Assembly (NCBI GenBank): GCA_037176725.1 | Contig: JAZBRS010000076.1 | Span: 118,315,001 to 118,379,000, forward strand | Source: Posidonia oceanica | Taxonomy: Eukaryota > Streptophyta > Magnoliopsida > Alismatales > Posidoniaceae | Direction: 5' to 3' | Length of the DNA: 64,000 nt | In this document: positions 44,799 to 57,100 of the stretch, in pieces | Numbering within the stretch: the first letter of the stretch is position 1 | Layout of the letters: each line of letters opens with the position of its first letter | Position numbers and translations under genes: made by a program | The notes under the pieces: generated by a model | What the model saw: only the letters and a program-made list of their open reading frames with translations | Database searches by the model: none | What the model was told of the DNA's origin: nothing

Positions 44799-47700
44799 GT
44801 GAGCGTGACCATCTTGAGGCGTCATCAGGATCAAGAGGCAGAACATCTCCACTCCTTCGACATTACAGACCCAACATTTGAGAAAGAGATCCTCTCGGAA
44901 CTCATTGCATATGAGGAGGTGGATGATACAGGTGTAGATGAGAATGATGAACCACCGCCTGAGTTCCAAGCTTATGATGACGACCCAAAAGGGCCCAACC
45001 TCCATGTCAAGGAAGAGACGAAGGTTATCAACATTGGCACAGCTGAAGATGTCAAGGAGGTCCGCATCAGTGCCCTACTAACGCCCCAGGCCAGAGTAGA
45101 GTTTATTGCATTCCTTATGGAATATGCAGATGTCTTCGCCTGGAGCTATGAAGACATGGTCGGCCTTGATGTCGAGATTGTGGTGCACAACCTACCTTTG
45201 GATCCAGACGCGAAGCCAGTAAAGTAGAAGCTTCAGAAGTGGCGACCACAGTGGCTACTCAAAATCAAAGAGGAAATCATGAAGCAACATAGCGTTGGTT
45301 TTCTCAAGGTCGTCCTCTATTCAGAATGGCTTGCGAACATCGTGCCTGTGCCCAAGAAGGACGGACGGGTCCGTATGTGCATTGATTATAGGGATCTGAA
45401 CAAAGCCAGTCCTAAGGATGACTTCCCCCTACCACACATCGACGTCCTGGTGGACAACACTGCAGGGCACAAAATGCTCTCCTTCATGGACGGCTTCTCC
45501 GACTACAATCAGATCAGAATGGCAGAAGAAGACATGGAGAAGACCTCTTTTATCAACCCCTGGGGAGTCTTCTGCTATCAAGTTATGCCATTTGGGCTCA
45601 AGAATGCCAGAGCAACATATCAAAGGGCGATGATAGCATTATTCCACAACCTCATGCATCAAGAAGTTGAGGTCTACATGGATGATATTATTGCTAAGTC
45701 TAGAGAGCCTGAGGATCACCTTATCTGCCTCAAGAAGCTCTTTAACCGTCTGAGGAAGTACAAGCTTTGCCTTAACCCTAGTAAATCTGTATTTGGGGTA
45801 TCATCTGGCAAGCTGCTGGGCTACATTGTCAACCAGAGGGGGATTGAAGTGGACTCGAGCAAGGCCAAGGCCATCGTGGACATGCCTCCCCCCAAGACTA
45901 AAAAGGAAGTCAAAGGCCTACTGGGGCGTCTGTAATATATCAGCCGATTCATTACGCAGCTCACACCCATCTGCGAACCGATTTTCAAGCTCCTGAAGAA
46001 GAATGCACAGATCAACTGGAGCGAGGAGTGCCAAGTTGCATTTGACAAGATCAAGCAGCTCCTGATCAAGCCTCCTGTCTTGGTTTCCCCCATGCCAGGG
46101 TGACCTCTAATTCTCTACCTTTCTACCACGCAGTATTCCATGGGCGCCGTCTTGGGCCAACATGATAAAACGGGTAGAAAGGAGTGTGCCATCTATTACC
46201 TGAGTAAGAAATTCATTGATTGCGAAGCTAGGTATAGCACCATAGAGAAAACCTACCTATCTCTAGTCTGGACCGTGCAGAAGCTAAGGCATTACATGAT
46301 GGTGCACCCGGTCCAGCTCCTATGCCGGCATGACCCCATCAAGTTCCTTTTTCAGAAGCTGGCTATGGTTGGCCGATGTGTCAAGTGGTAGGTGTTATTG
46401 TCTCAGTATCACATCACCTTCGTCACACAGAAATCAATGAAGGGGCAAGCCATGACAGATCATCTGGCCGACTTCCCCTTACCTGAATATCAGCTTCTAC
46501 AGACACAGTTCCCTGATGAGGACAATTTATTCGCCATGGAGGATTCAGAGCAAAAGAATCCCGAAGACGAACTACAATGGCATCTGTACTTCGATGGCGC
46601 GGTCAATAGAAGAAGCAGAGGCATCGGCGCTGTCCTAGCAACGCCGTAGGGAGTGCTAATCCCCATCGCAAGGAAGATGATATTCCCTTGCACCAACAAT
46701 GAGGCAAAGTATGAAGCCTGCATTCTGGGACTGCAAGTCGCACTCGAGCATGATGTGCGCAAGCTGCATGTACATGGAGATGCGATGCTGATCATCTCCC
46801 AGGTCAATGGCGATTGGAAGACCAAGGACCCTAAGCTGGTACCTTACCATGAATGCCTGCTGAAGCTGATAGAGGAATTTGAAGACATCCGCTTCACTTA
46901 CATGAACAGGGCCAAAAATGCCTATGCAGATGCTCTAGCAACCTTGGCATCTTGGCTCTCTATACCCGAGCATCATGCAGTGGACGTATCAGTTACTCAT
47001 GTAGAACAACCCGCACACTGCATGACTATCGAGGAAGTGGATTCAGCAGAGGAACTTCCATGGTATCACGACATCAAAGTCTTCCTAAAATCTGGCAGCC
47101 CCCCACCAGGCGCCCTAGCAGCATACAGAAAGACTTTGGCACATCTAGCGTCAAAGTATGTGATAGGGGCAGGACATCTGTACAGAAGATCTTACAACCA
47201 GATGCTCCTACGCAGCGTAGACAAGTAGGAGGCCGACACACTGATGCTCCAAGTCCATGCAGGGACCTGCGGCCCTCACATGAATGGTGTGTTGCTGACC
47301 AAGAAGATTATGCTCCAAGGCTACTTCTGGTCAACCATGGAGGCAGACTGCTGCCAATTTGTGCGTAAGTGCCATAGCTGCCAAATCCATGGGAACTTCA
47401 TACACGCTCGCCCACAGGAATTGCATAGCATGTCTTCGCCATGGCCTTTCTCCACTTGGGGGATCGATGTCATCGGCGTCATACATCCAGTGGCCTCCAA
47501 AGATTATCGCTACATTCTAGTAGCGATCGACTACTTTACCTAGTGGGTGGAAGTAGCCTCCTATAAGACAGTCACTGCCATGGCTACAGAAAAGTTCATC
47601 AGAAACAATATCATAGCCCGATATGGGGTCCCGCACGCGCTCATCTTTGGTAATGGCACAAACTTCATAGCCAAGAGGATCAAAGATTACCTACAGAGCT

Positions 47701-48302
47701 TCAATATCAAGCATCACCGATCCTCACCTTATCAGCCATAGATGAATGGCACAGTAGAGTCTACCAACAAGAACCTTATCAAAATCTTGAAAAAGATGGC
47801 AGAGACTCACAAGGACTGACATGACAAGCTTCTATACGCACTCTAGGCGTACAGGACATCGGTCTGGACCTCGACAGGAGCAACCCTGTACTCGTTGGTG
47901 TACGGCATGGAGGCAGTGTTGCCTGTTGAAGTAGAGATTCCCTCATTACGGATCCTACGAGAAGTTGAGCTGGAAGAAGCATAATGGGTCGAAGACCGCT
48001 GCATCCAGCTGAACCTGATTGATGAGCGTAGGCTACAGGCCATACATCATGCCCAGTGCTACCAGAAGCACTCGGCTAGAGCATACCTGAAGAAGGTTAG
48101 GCCTAGAAGCTTTAATCCAGGGGATATGGTCCTCCGAGCTATCCATCTCCCCGACGGTCGAGGAAAATTTCGGCCCAACTGGCGTGGACCCTTCTTAATC
48201 AAGTGAGTCTTCTCCAGCGGTGTAGCAATCCTTGAGGACGTGGACTAGGTTGAACAATCAGAGCCGGTCAACGCATGCTACCTCAAGAAGTACTACCAGT
48301 AG
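44799..48302 (+). pseudogene. pol: Element E: pol — RT, two RNase H domains, integrase; stops but no frameshift
   Basis: The single frame from 44799 to the TAG at 48300-48302 keeps all domains in order: RT flank AFLMEYADVFAWSYEDM, RT with VYMDD (A has VYVDD), first RNase H without its first Asp, second RNase H with WHLYFDGAVN and HGDAMLIISQVNG, integrase with CHSC, WGIDVIG, FGNGTNF (Asp-to-Gly in the second catalytic position) and NGTVEST. About 13 in-frame stops are spread through it, many explainable as C-to-T or G-to-A changes (CAG to TAG, TGG to TAG or TGA). I see no frameshift over 3.5 kb. It is not functional. Confidence 0.9.
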
Positions 48303-49962
48303 CCCGCCGCCACCTTGCAGAGTCCCCTCTCCCACTTCTTGCATTTACTTTCTCATGCATTTCTTTTTTAGTCATGTTTATTTATCTAGAAGACCAAAAA
48401 AAAAAAAAAAAGAGAGAGTTGTAAATGTATAATGTGCATTACTATCATAAGCCCGATGACGAAAATCAGAGATGCTTGCCTGCTCTGGAAGGAGTACCCT
48501 CTACCTCACCTGGCACTACTTAGATGTCCTAACCAGTGAGGGAGCCACCATCCAATAAGGACAGACGAAATGTCCAAACCCCTCTAGGATCTACACCTCC
48601 GATGGAAGAAAAAATCCTAGGGTGTGAGAGAGTGTGAGCAAAACCTACATGTTTAAGCCTAGGCACAAAAAAAAAAGAAAATAGAAGGCGAAGATAGGAG
48701 TTGGCCCTAGAGATAGAGGTGTGCAGCATAAACCTGTCCCTCCAATTACCTTGGAGATGATTCAGAATCCACACCTGGGAGTCTGCAAGCCTTGCAAGGC
48801 CTAGCCCCCATCTCAAAACCAGGCGCTCATTACCTCTAAGTTAGGGACAGCAAAAGCCTGCAAGCCAAAAAAAAAAAAAGAACAAGAAAGAAAAAAGGAA
48901 AAGAAAAAGCAATTAAAAAAAAGTGGGGAGGAAAGACAAAAGTCAACCCCAGAAAAAAGGCAAGCAGCGTGATCCCGCCCCTTCTGCCTATCTTAGAGAC
49001 GAACTAAAGTTTGCGCTTGAGAAATACACAAGTCCCAGGGGGGCCAAACCACCCTTGTCTGGCACTAGCTCCTCAACTTTCGACCAGGTGCCCATTACCT
49101 CCAAGCCAGGGATAGGGGAAACCTGCACACCTATGTAGGAGCAAAAGAAAAAAATGATGAAAAGAGTAGATGTAGGTCCTTCAGAGTTTGGCATGGAGCC
49201 CGTCCTCGCTACACCACCACCCAAGCACCACCAATACCCATTCCGGAGTGCCACCAATAGTTAGGAATCCAAGTAGAGTCTGGTGAATCAAAGACCGCTC
49301 CTTTCCTTTATAGCAGGCATCAAGCACTTCATATGCTAAGGGCAACAGAAATTTAGTATAGATCAAGCATGCATCTATCCACTATCAAATCATCTCTTTT
49401 GCCTCTTTCCTCCCACTCTGCAAGGCTCAGCTCGACGCTGGGACAGTACTTCTGCCAAGGTAGGTTGACCGCCTCCAAGCCTCAGAACGGTCCATCACTG
49501 TCAATGTGGCGGTCCAAAGAGTGCACCAGTAATCAGAGACAAGGCAATCACTTTAGAGGTAGCGGAACAACTTTGGCACCCCTTGGGGCCCCTCACGGAC
49601 CATCGAGTCTGCGTAGTCAGGCACCGCCCCTAATCTCTTTGTGACTTCGCTTCGGGAGGGCGAAGTCCCTTTTCGCTTGCTCCCTTGCTCTGTACAGGAC
49701 AAGGTCAAGCGTACCTCCTTTGCGACTTCGTTCCAGACGGACGAAGCCCCCTTCCCTTGTCTCCTCGCTCCGCACAGACAAGGACAAGAGTGCCTTGTAT
49801 GCGACTTCGCCCTATGTAGGCAAAGCCCCCCTTACATAGCCAAATGTGCTTAGATTTCGTGATTGGACTGTTAGCTGCGATATATGAACTGCTTTATCAG
49901 CTTTATATGCACATCTGCTTCTCTGACTGCCAGTATTGTATGCCTGTACATGTTCTGGATTG
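48303..49962 (+). mobile_element. Element E: spacer between pol and accessory ORF
   Basis: No gene. It contains a run AAAAAAAAAAAAAAAAAG (48395), the GCCCGATGACGAAAA block (48450), hairpin GGACA-gacgaaa-TGTCC (48559-48575), purine tracts (48668-48690, 48865-48950), the CATGGAGCCC phrase (49192), and three GACTTCG hairpins (49643-49667, 49724-49748, 49803-49826, the last decayed). It ends with TTTGACTACAGGTACTCG across the ORF start. Element B has the same order, A lacks the GACTTCG set. Confidence 0.8.
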
Positions 49963-51228
49963 ATGAACAGCTTTGACTACAGGTACTCGAAGACTTTGCA
50001 CCAGCTCCCTACATTCTCTCCTGTAATGGGTTTCCCTACCTTGGTAACTCCGACACATTGCTCCGAGACTCTCCGAGAGTGGATTGCCACACTCACTAAG
50101 GTTGACCGTGAGAAGTTGAGCCTGTGGGGCATCCCACCCAGACTTTTGAAGGCTGCCGATGTTGAAGTAAGTCGACATCTTCTATGCGCCGCTGCAAGGT
50201 TCTGGAAGCCAGCGTACCATGTCTTTCACTTCAGCAAGACAGAATTAATGCCCATGCTGGAGGAAGTATGTCGAATCTGCGGCTTCTCCAAGCTCATGGG
50301 ACCAGCTGTGTTCATGAGGCGTACTGGATATGTTGCTGTCTTGAGAGAGCTAACTGGGCTCTCTACACAAAGCAGCGAGAAGAGACTGGTCTGCATTGAT
50401 GGGCCTGTACCCGTGCTCCGTCTGAACTACTTTGAGGAAGTCTCCAAAAAGTGTGCTGCACTGGGAGATGAACTATGGCTCTGTGGCTTTATCACCCGCT
50501 TCCTAGGCGAGCTAATCTTCAACCATGGTCGGATGACGGTCGCTATTGAAGTTGCGGAGATCGCCCTTGCTGTGGTGACTCGCCAAATCAACCTGGCACC
50601 TGTCGTCCTAGCTGAGACCTACCGCGGGCTAGACCGCATTTCACACCGCTGCCGCCATTTTCACAGCTGTGGGGCTATGGTACAGGTGTGGCTGGCCGGA
50701 CATCTGGAGATAGACATCCTACGCCCCCAGAAGCATGCATTTGAGACATACTGTAGCAGCGGCCACGCCAGAACCATCAAGACTATCCATGAGGAGTATG
50801 AAAGGCTGGAAAAGCTGACAGATGATACAGTGACCTGGCATATCATCCCATCTGCAGCAGAGCCGTTCACTGTTTTCTTCGACGCCCGTGACATGCGACT
50901 GGTTGTCTTGCCGGGGTTCACCAAAGGCATGGAGTATCACCCCATCCGGGTCATGCAGCAGTTTGGTTTCCAGCAAGGGGCTTTTGTCGACAGCCTAGCA
51001 CCGAAGCTGCTCCAACCCTATCCATTCAACACAGTCGCTGCCACAACAGAGCTAGCCGACCTCATGCGCCATGTGGTGAAATCAACCGACATTACAGCTG
51101 CGAAGGGCTCAGGATGTACTCCTGAGTATCTGATTGAAATGCAGGGGCTCTGGCCCATCAACGAGATCCCACCTGGTGCACCTCTATTCCCTGACACCAG
51201 GAGGTCGAAGAAGGCCCGGACCAGCTAG
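49963..51228 (+). CDS. Element E: intact accessory ORF, DUF7745 / plant-mobile-domain-like protein (421 aa)
   Basis: ATG at 49963 (MNSFDYRYSK) to TAG at 51228; the frame is open a little further up, but only from a TTG. No signal peptide or membrane segment is evident. Residues 66-110 (DVEVSRHLLCAAARFWKP, then HVFHF and ELMPMLEEVCRICGFS) resemble the opening of the plant DUF7745 family and the related plant mobile domain: a helix ending in FW.P, an aromatic strand, then L.P.LEEV. Residues 211-250 (LAPVVLAETYRGLDR... VQVWLAGH) resemble its central block with AETxRxL. Residues 285-345 form the C-terminal block (VEYHPIRV-type). It ends with RRSKKAR, a possible nuclear signal. The molecular function is unknown. 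It is the only long undamaged gene in the window, inside an element whose pol has about 13 stops. It could be made from a spliced RNA (TTTGACTACAG before GTACTCG). Family assignment is from memory of the fold pattern. Confidence 0.75.
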   Translation: MNSFDYRYSKTLHQLPTFSPVMGFPTLVTPTHCSETLREWIATLTKVDREKLSLWGIPPRLLKAADVEVSRHLLCAAARFWKPAYHVFHFSKTELMPMLEEVCRICGFSKLMGPAVFMRRTGYVAVLRELTGLSTQSSEKRLVCIDGPVPVLRLNYFEEVSKKCAALGDELWLCGFITRFLGELIFNHGRMTVAIEVAEIALAVVTRQINLAPVVLAETYRGLDRISHRCRHFHSCGAMVQVWLAGHLEIDILRPQKHAFETYCSSGHARTIKTIHEEYERLEKLTDDTVTWHIIPSAAEPFTVFFDARDMRLVVLPGFTKGMEYHPIRVMQQFGFQQGAFVDSLAPKLLQPYPFNTVAATTELADLMRHVVKSTDITAAKGSGCTPEYLIEMQGLWPINEIPPGAPLFPDTRRSKKARTS

Positions 51229-51774
51229 GGCATTTGTACATCAGCGTGTTCCCTTTTGAGTCATGTTGTACTTTGTTCAACCTGCTATAGACATGTAATC
51301 AAGACTTTGTTTAATGCAAGGTTGTTCTGAACCGCTTGCTTATGTGTTTGGCTTGCTTTCCATAACATGATGCATGCTTGGTCTTACAATCATACCTTCA
51401 GCGTACTACATCAGCCCCTCAGAGCCATGAGGAGGGCACTATCAGATCCTGATAGCTTACAAGTGCAGAAGCAACTGCCAACACTCTCAGCGTCAAGGAA
51501 GGCTACCAGGCAAACCCCGCATTCCCCCAAGGTGCCAGAATCTCTATAGGCCAACACCACCAAGTCGAGCAAAGCCACCGAGCGCCCCCGGCCGGATCTC
51601 CACCGGGCTGGTAGCCCTAACTACCCGTTTGACAAGCGCGTTAGCTTTGTCTATGTTCGTCGTTTTTTCTTTCGATACCAGGACGCTTCGGCTGTCCCCT
51701 GGTATCATCCTTGATACCAGGGGCATCTTTTTGCTGCCCTATGGTATCACTCTCTTTCTGGCATTTTGTGCATC
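51229..51774 (+). mobile_element. Element E: first hairpin module after the accessory ORF
   Basis: No gene. GGCTG-GTAG-ccctaa-CTAC (51608-51626) and a GAC/GTT-type hairpin are followed by the four-arm module 51674-51748: GATACCAGGA, CCCCTGGTATCA (51696-51707), TGATACCAGGGG (51712-51723) and TGCCCTATGGTATC. Arms 2 and 3 pair perfectly over 12 bp with loop TCCT. Confidence 0.8.
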
Positions 51775-53450
51775 TACTTGCCTTTTAGCAAGCCCTTTGC
51801 ATGACTTTTCAAAGTCATGTCTGCTTTTCTTGTTTGCTTGCCTTTTTGCAAGCCCTTTGCATGACTTTTCGAAGTCATGTCCACTTTCCTTGTTTCCTTG
51901 CCTTTTTGCAAGCCCTTTGCATGACTTTTCGAAGTCATGTCTGCTTTCCTGGTTTACTTGCCTTTTTGCAAGCCCTTTGCATGACTTTTCGAAGTCATAT
52001 CTGCTTTTCTTGTTTGCTTGCCTTTTTGCAAGCCCTTTGCAAGACTTTTCGAAGTCATGTCTGCTTTCCTTGTTTGCTTGTCTTTTTGCAAGCCCTTTGC
52101 ATGACTTTTCGAAGTCATGTCTGCTTTCCTTGTTCGCTTGTCCTTTTGCGAGTCCTTTGCATGCCCTTTCGGGGTCATGTCTGCTCGTCTCCTCAATGGT
52201 TCGAGGATGAGCCCTTTGCATGTCTTTTCGAAGTCATGTCTATTTCTTCTTTTCGCTTGCTATTTTGCGAGCCCTTTGCATGCCCTTTCAAGGTCATGTC
52301 TGCTCATCTCCTCGATGGTTCGAGGATAAGCCCCTTTGCATGCCTTTTCGAAGTCATGTCTGTTTCTTCTTTTCGCTTGCCGTTTTGTGAGCCCTTTGCA
52401 TGCGCTTTCGAGGTCATGTCTGCTCGTCTCCTCGATGGTTCGAGGATGAGTCCTTTGCATGCCTTTTCAAAGTCATGTCTGTTTGTTCTTTTTGCTTGCC
52501 GTTTTGCGAGCCCTTTGCATGCCCTTTCAAGGTCATGTCTGCTCGTCTCCTCGATGGTTCGAGGACGAGCTCCTTTGCATGCCTTTTCGAAGTCATATCT
52601 GTTTCTTTTTTTCGTTTGCCATTTTGCAAGCCCTTTGCATGCCCTTTAGAGGTCATGTTTGCTCGTCTCCTTGATGGTTCGAGGACGAGCCCCTTTGCAT
52701 GCTTTTTCGAAGTCATGTCTATTTCTTCTTTTCGCTTGCCGTTTTGCGAGCCCTTTGCATGTCCTTTCGAGGTCATGTCTGCTCATCTCCTCAATGGTTC
52801 AAGGACGAGCCCTTTGCATGCCTTTTCGAAGTCATGTCTGTTTCTTCTTTTCGCTTGCCATTTTGCGAGCCCTTTGCATGCCCTTTCGAGGTCATGTCTG
52901 CTCGTCTCCTCGATGGTTCGAGGACGAGCCCCTTTGTATGCCTTTTTGAAGTCATGTCTGTTTTTTCTTTTTGCTTGCCATTTTGCGAGCCTTTTGCATG
53001 CCCTTTTGAGGTCATGTCTGCTCGTCTCCTTGATGGTTCGAGGATGAGCCCTTTGCATGCCTTTTCGAAGTCATGTCTGTTTCTTCTTTTCGCTTGCCAT
53101 TTTGCGAGCCCCTTTGTATGCCCTTTCAAGGTCATGTCTACTTGCTTCAAGCCTCTTTGCATGCCCTTTCGAGGTCATGTCTGCTTGCTCCAAGCCCCTT
53201 TGCATGCCCTTTCGAGGTCATGTCTGCTTGCTTCAAGCCCCTTTGCATGCCCTTTCGAGGTTATGTCTGCTTGCTGTTTTGCAAGCCCTTTGCATTCCCT
53301 TTTGAGGTCATGTCTGCTTGTTTCTTCTATGTTTCGAGGATGAGCCCTTTGCATGCCTTTTCGAAGTCATGTCTGCTTCCCCTTTTTGCTTGCCTTTTTG
53401 CGAGCTCCTTTGCCTGCCTTTCCGAAGTCACGTCTGTTTGCTTCCTCCTT
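51775..53450 (+). repeat. Element E: 60-bp and ~120-bp hairpin minisatellites with TTCG loops
   Basis: At 51775-52140 six to seven units of exactly 60 bp contain CATGACTT-TTCG-AAGTCATG (first perfect one 51860-51879) and CTTGC-ctttt-GCAAG. From 52141 to 53340 composite units of about 120 bp alternate CATGCCTT-TTCG-AAGTCATG with CATGCCCT-TTCG-AGGTCATG and TCCTCG-atggtt-CGAGGA. Units become irregular after 53140. Both periods are divisible by three, which explains long open frames on both strands; these are not genes. Confidence 0.92.
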
Positions 53451-54161
53451 TCTGGGCTGGCAGCCTGAACTGCTCAATTGACACCCATCATAACTGTCCA
53501 ACCCTTCTTTCGATGCCATGGGTGCTTCGACCATCCCCTGGTATCATTCCTGATACCAGGGGCATCTTATTTTGCCGCCCTCGGTATCATCTCCAGGCTG
53601 GCAGCCCAAACTGCTCGGATGACACCCGTCACGCTGTCTGGTGTTCTTTCCTCAGGCTGATAGCCCTAACTATCTGCTGGAGAGTCCGTCAACTCCTCAG
53701 GCTGATAGCCCTAACTATCCGGTGGAGAGTCCGTCAACTCCTTGGGCCGATAACCCAAACTGTCTGGTGATGAGTCCGTCAACTCATAATTCATTGCATC
53801 AGCATTACATGTTAGGTAGCAGTACCGGGATCACATGCTAGCTAGCAGCATCAGCATCATACACATAATCATCACATGTTTTCCCCAGTAGGGTCGCGTC
53901 TCGCATCATATCGGCATGCATCGCCCGCATCCCCTAGTGGAGTTCATCGCGGCAAACATCAGAGCAGGTTTATTTTAGCATCAGCATTGCATTGCATCTG
54001 CATTTTGCATTCGCATTTCGGCATTGGGCCATGATTTTCGGTGCATCCGCCGAATAAGTGACTCGCGCCAATAGTGCCTGGCTCTCGCTGGTCAGGTGGG
54101 GTGTCTCGTCAATCCTGAGCAGCGGCCTCAGTCCCCTTGAGCTCACTCAGGGAGGGGCATC
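53451..54161 (+). mobile_element. Element E: second hairpin module, pre-LTR hairpin and polypurine tract
   Basis: GCAG-cctgaa-CTGC (53460), the second four-arm module 53512-53588 with a perfect 12-bp arm pair 53535-53546/53551-53562, GCAG-cccaaa-CTGC (53601), and two copies of GATAG-ccctaa-CTATC (53658, 53703) with a decayed third (GATAA-cccaaa-CTGTC, 53749). Then GCAT-rich text, the pre-LTR hairpin TTCGGTG-catc-CGCCGAA (54037-54054) and the tract CAGGGAGGGGCATC (54148-54161). No gene. Confidence 0.85.
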
Positions 54162-57100
54162 TGTTGACACCGCACTTTTGACCCCTGTTTAGTGGCTCTC
54201 TCTCTCTCTGGTGGAATGACTTAGAAAACCCCCACACAAAAAAACTAGAAAATTAAAAACTTAGAAAACTAGAAACCAAAACCCTAGAAAACCCTAGGTC
54301 AAACCCTAGAAAATCCTAGGTCAAACACTCACATAAACACTAGGTCAAATCGTAGAAAACCCTAAGTCAAACCCTAGAAAACCTTGGTAAAAACCCATCT
54401 AAACCCTAGAAAAACACTAGGTCACAAAACAAAAGCCAAGCCCAATCCATCTTCCTTTCTTTCTTTCCTTTCCTTTTCTTCTTCTTCTTGTCTTTCTTTT
54501 CTTTCTTTTTTCTTTCAAAACCATTTCAGCCCAAGCCCACAACACTCACTCCCTCATTTCTTTTCCTTTTTTTTCATTTCCTCCCAAGCCCACTAACCCC
54601 TTTTCTTTTTTCTTTTTTGCCTTCTTTTTCTTTCTCTTTTCCTTCTTATTTTCTCCCCCTTTTTTCCTTCATCTCCTTCCACAAGCCTAGCACACAGCTT
54701 TCTCCTCTTCCTTCCCTTCTTCCTTTCTTTCTATTTTTATTTCAATTTTCGTGCCCGAGCCCATCTCCTCTCCTCCTCCTTTCCTCCTTTTTATTATCTT
54801 TTTTTCCTTTCCCACGGGCCCAAGCCCGTTTCCTCTCCCTTTTCTTCTTTTTCTTTTTATTTTCCTTTCAGCCCACAGGCAGGCCCAGCCTTTTCCTCTT
54901 CTTCCTTTTCTTTCTCCCCAGCCCGACACCATCTCCTTCATTTTTTTTTTCTCCTTCTTTTGCCTCCATCATCGCCTGCAAGCCACAACACTCAACCTCT
55001 GCACTCACCACTCCTCACAGCAACTCCCTCCATCGACACTCCACCCTCTGCGCCACTTACTACCTAGAGGTTGCCGCACGCTACTGTCCGGTGGTGGCTG
55101 TCTCACAGGACCAGCTTTCGCCGACCTACCCTCTCACTGCCATAGCCTGCCAGTAGCTGCCGAGCTCCTGCGCGCGCCATTCCCACTCGAGTGGCAAGCC
55201 CAGAACAAAACCATCCTCTTCCTCATCCCTCTCGGGGGTGGAAGCATAGAATTCACAGAGAGAAGCCAAGCCAGAACCCAACTCAAACACCCATTGTCAG
55301 TCCACTGCAATCTCCCTCCTTTTCACGCACCACAGCCACCCCCAGCTCCTCCAACTCCTCCACGGCACTCCCAGAACACCCACGGCCTCAGGCAACTCCC
55401 AGCTCACCCCCAAACACCCAGCAAACTCCCCTCTTCACCACAAACACCTGTGCATCCATTTCAGCCCAAAACACCCAGAACAACCCACTTCACTCCAGAT
55501 GCAATGCCACTCCAATTCAGCCTCCCCTCCACCCTCACAGGACCTCTACGAACCCCTAGAGTGATCCCAAGCAACCTAGAGAGCCACATTCCCAGAGAAG
55601 AACCTAGAAAGTCACAGTGCACCCAAAAATCCATTCTCCGGGTTCGGTGCACCAAACCAGCTTCTGAGCAGCTCCGAAGTTTCCTCGCGACACTAGGAAC
55701 CGCCTCCGATCGTGCCACGTGCTTCCCAACGGTCGCAGCACCGCCGCAACCTCTAGCTGTAGCAGCATGCTCCGGCCTCCTCCGCAGGTAACAGACCCCA
55801 TTTCTGAACTCGTTGCATGCTTCTCGTGCTTCCTAGGCAATTAAAAATAGGTTTAGGGCTTTAGTGTGCCGTTTCGCCTCCGCCGCTACAGTCGTCTTCT
55901 CCGGTGAGCCTCTGCAGTGCTGCCGTATTCCCAGCCAGCTCCGCTCCTTCCAACTGCACCCCGAGCTCTGCCGCTGCCTCCAGCTCCAGCTTCGGCTGCA
56001 GCAAGCTTCTGCAGAACTCCGCTAAGGCTGGCAGAGCAGCCTAGCCGCCATCATGTGTCGCTGAAGCCACCGGTGCCTCCGGGGAGGTCCCCTCCAGCTT
56101 CCAGGAGCCCCAACCCGGCCAGAGACCCGCCAGCGCTGCCGTAGTAGCTTCTTCTTCCTCGACGAAGGTACTGTAGTGTCAGGCGACACTGTAGCACTGT
56201 AGCAACCTATAGTTTTAAATTTGTTTTGGTTTGATGCATTGAATTAAATTACTGCAAGTTATTTTATTTACTTTCATGTCCAGTTTTCAATTGAAATCAT
56301 TTAATTTCTGCTTTTAACTTTATTGCGTAACATTTCACTCCTCAAGTTTATTTATTTTGCATGTTAGTCCTGCAGTTGGTTTGAAAATCATTTAATCTAG
56401 AATTAAAATCATATTACATTGAATTAAAATGCTGCAGGTTTTCATATTTATGTTTTAGTCCTGTTTCAGTTGATAAATCATTTAAATATCATTTAGAATC
56501 ATATTGCATTATGATAAACTACTGCATGTTTCATTTATTGCACTTTAGTCCACAGACCATGCATTTAATCATTTAAATCATGCATTTTACCTTATTACAT
56601 TTCATTTTAATCCTGTGGTTTGTTATAATTGCATCTAAGTCCTCTTGTCATTCATCACAGCATTTAAATCATGCATTTTACCTTATTACATTGCATTTTA
56701 ATCCTGTGGTTTGTTATAATTGCATCTAAGTCCTCCTGTCATTCATCACAGCATTTAAATCATGCATTTTACCTTATTACATTGCATTTTAATCCTGTTG
56801 TTTATTTTATTTGCATCTAAGTCCTTAGATCATGAATCAGTTATTTGTTTCTGCATTTTAACTTTGCATAAAAGCCCAGAAAAATGTTATAATTGCATTT
56901 AAGTCCATCTGCTGTTAATCAGTTATTTGATTTCTGTTTTAAACCTTATTGCATTACAGAAAAATCCATAAAAATGTTATAATTGCATATCAGTCTAGTT
57001 TGCATTTAATCATCCATTTAAATTGTATTTTAAACCACATTGCATTGTTTTAAAAGTCCAACAGTTTTTACAAATTGCATGTCAGTCCATATTTTCCAAC

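Noticed and set aside
51739..53343. Several long open frames on both strands in the E array
   Set aside because: Periods of 60 and ~120 bp are multiples of three; the sequences are plain repeats.
55000..56160. Host gene in the C-rich segment of the E LTR (open frame with many Pro/Ser)
   Set aside because: It lies within a clear LTR, overlapping frames are open on both strands, and composition alone explains it.
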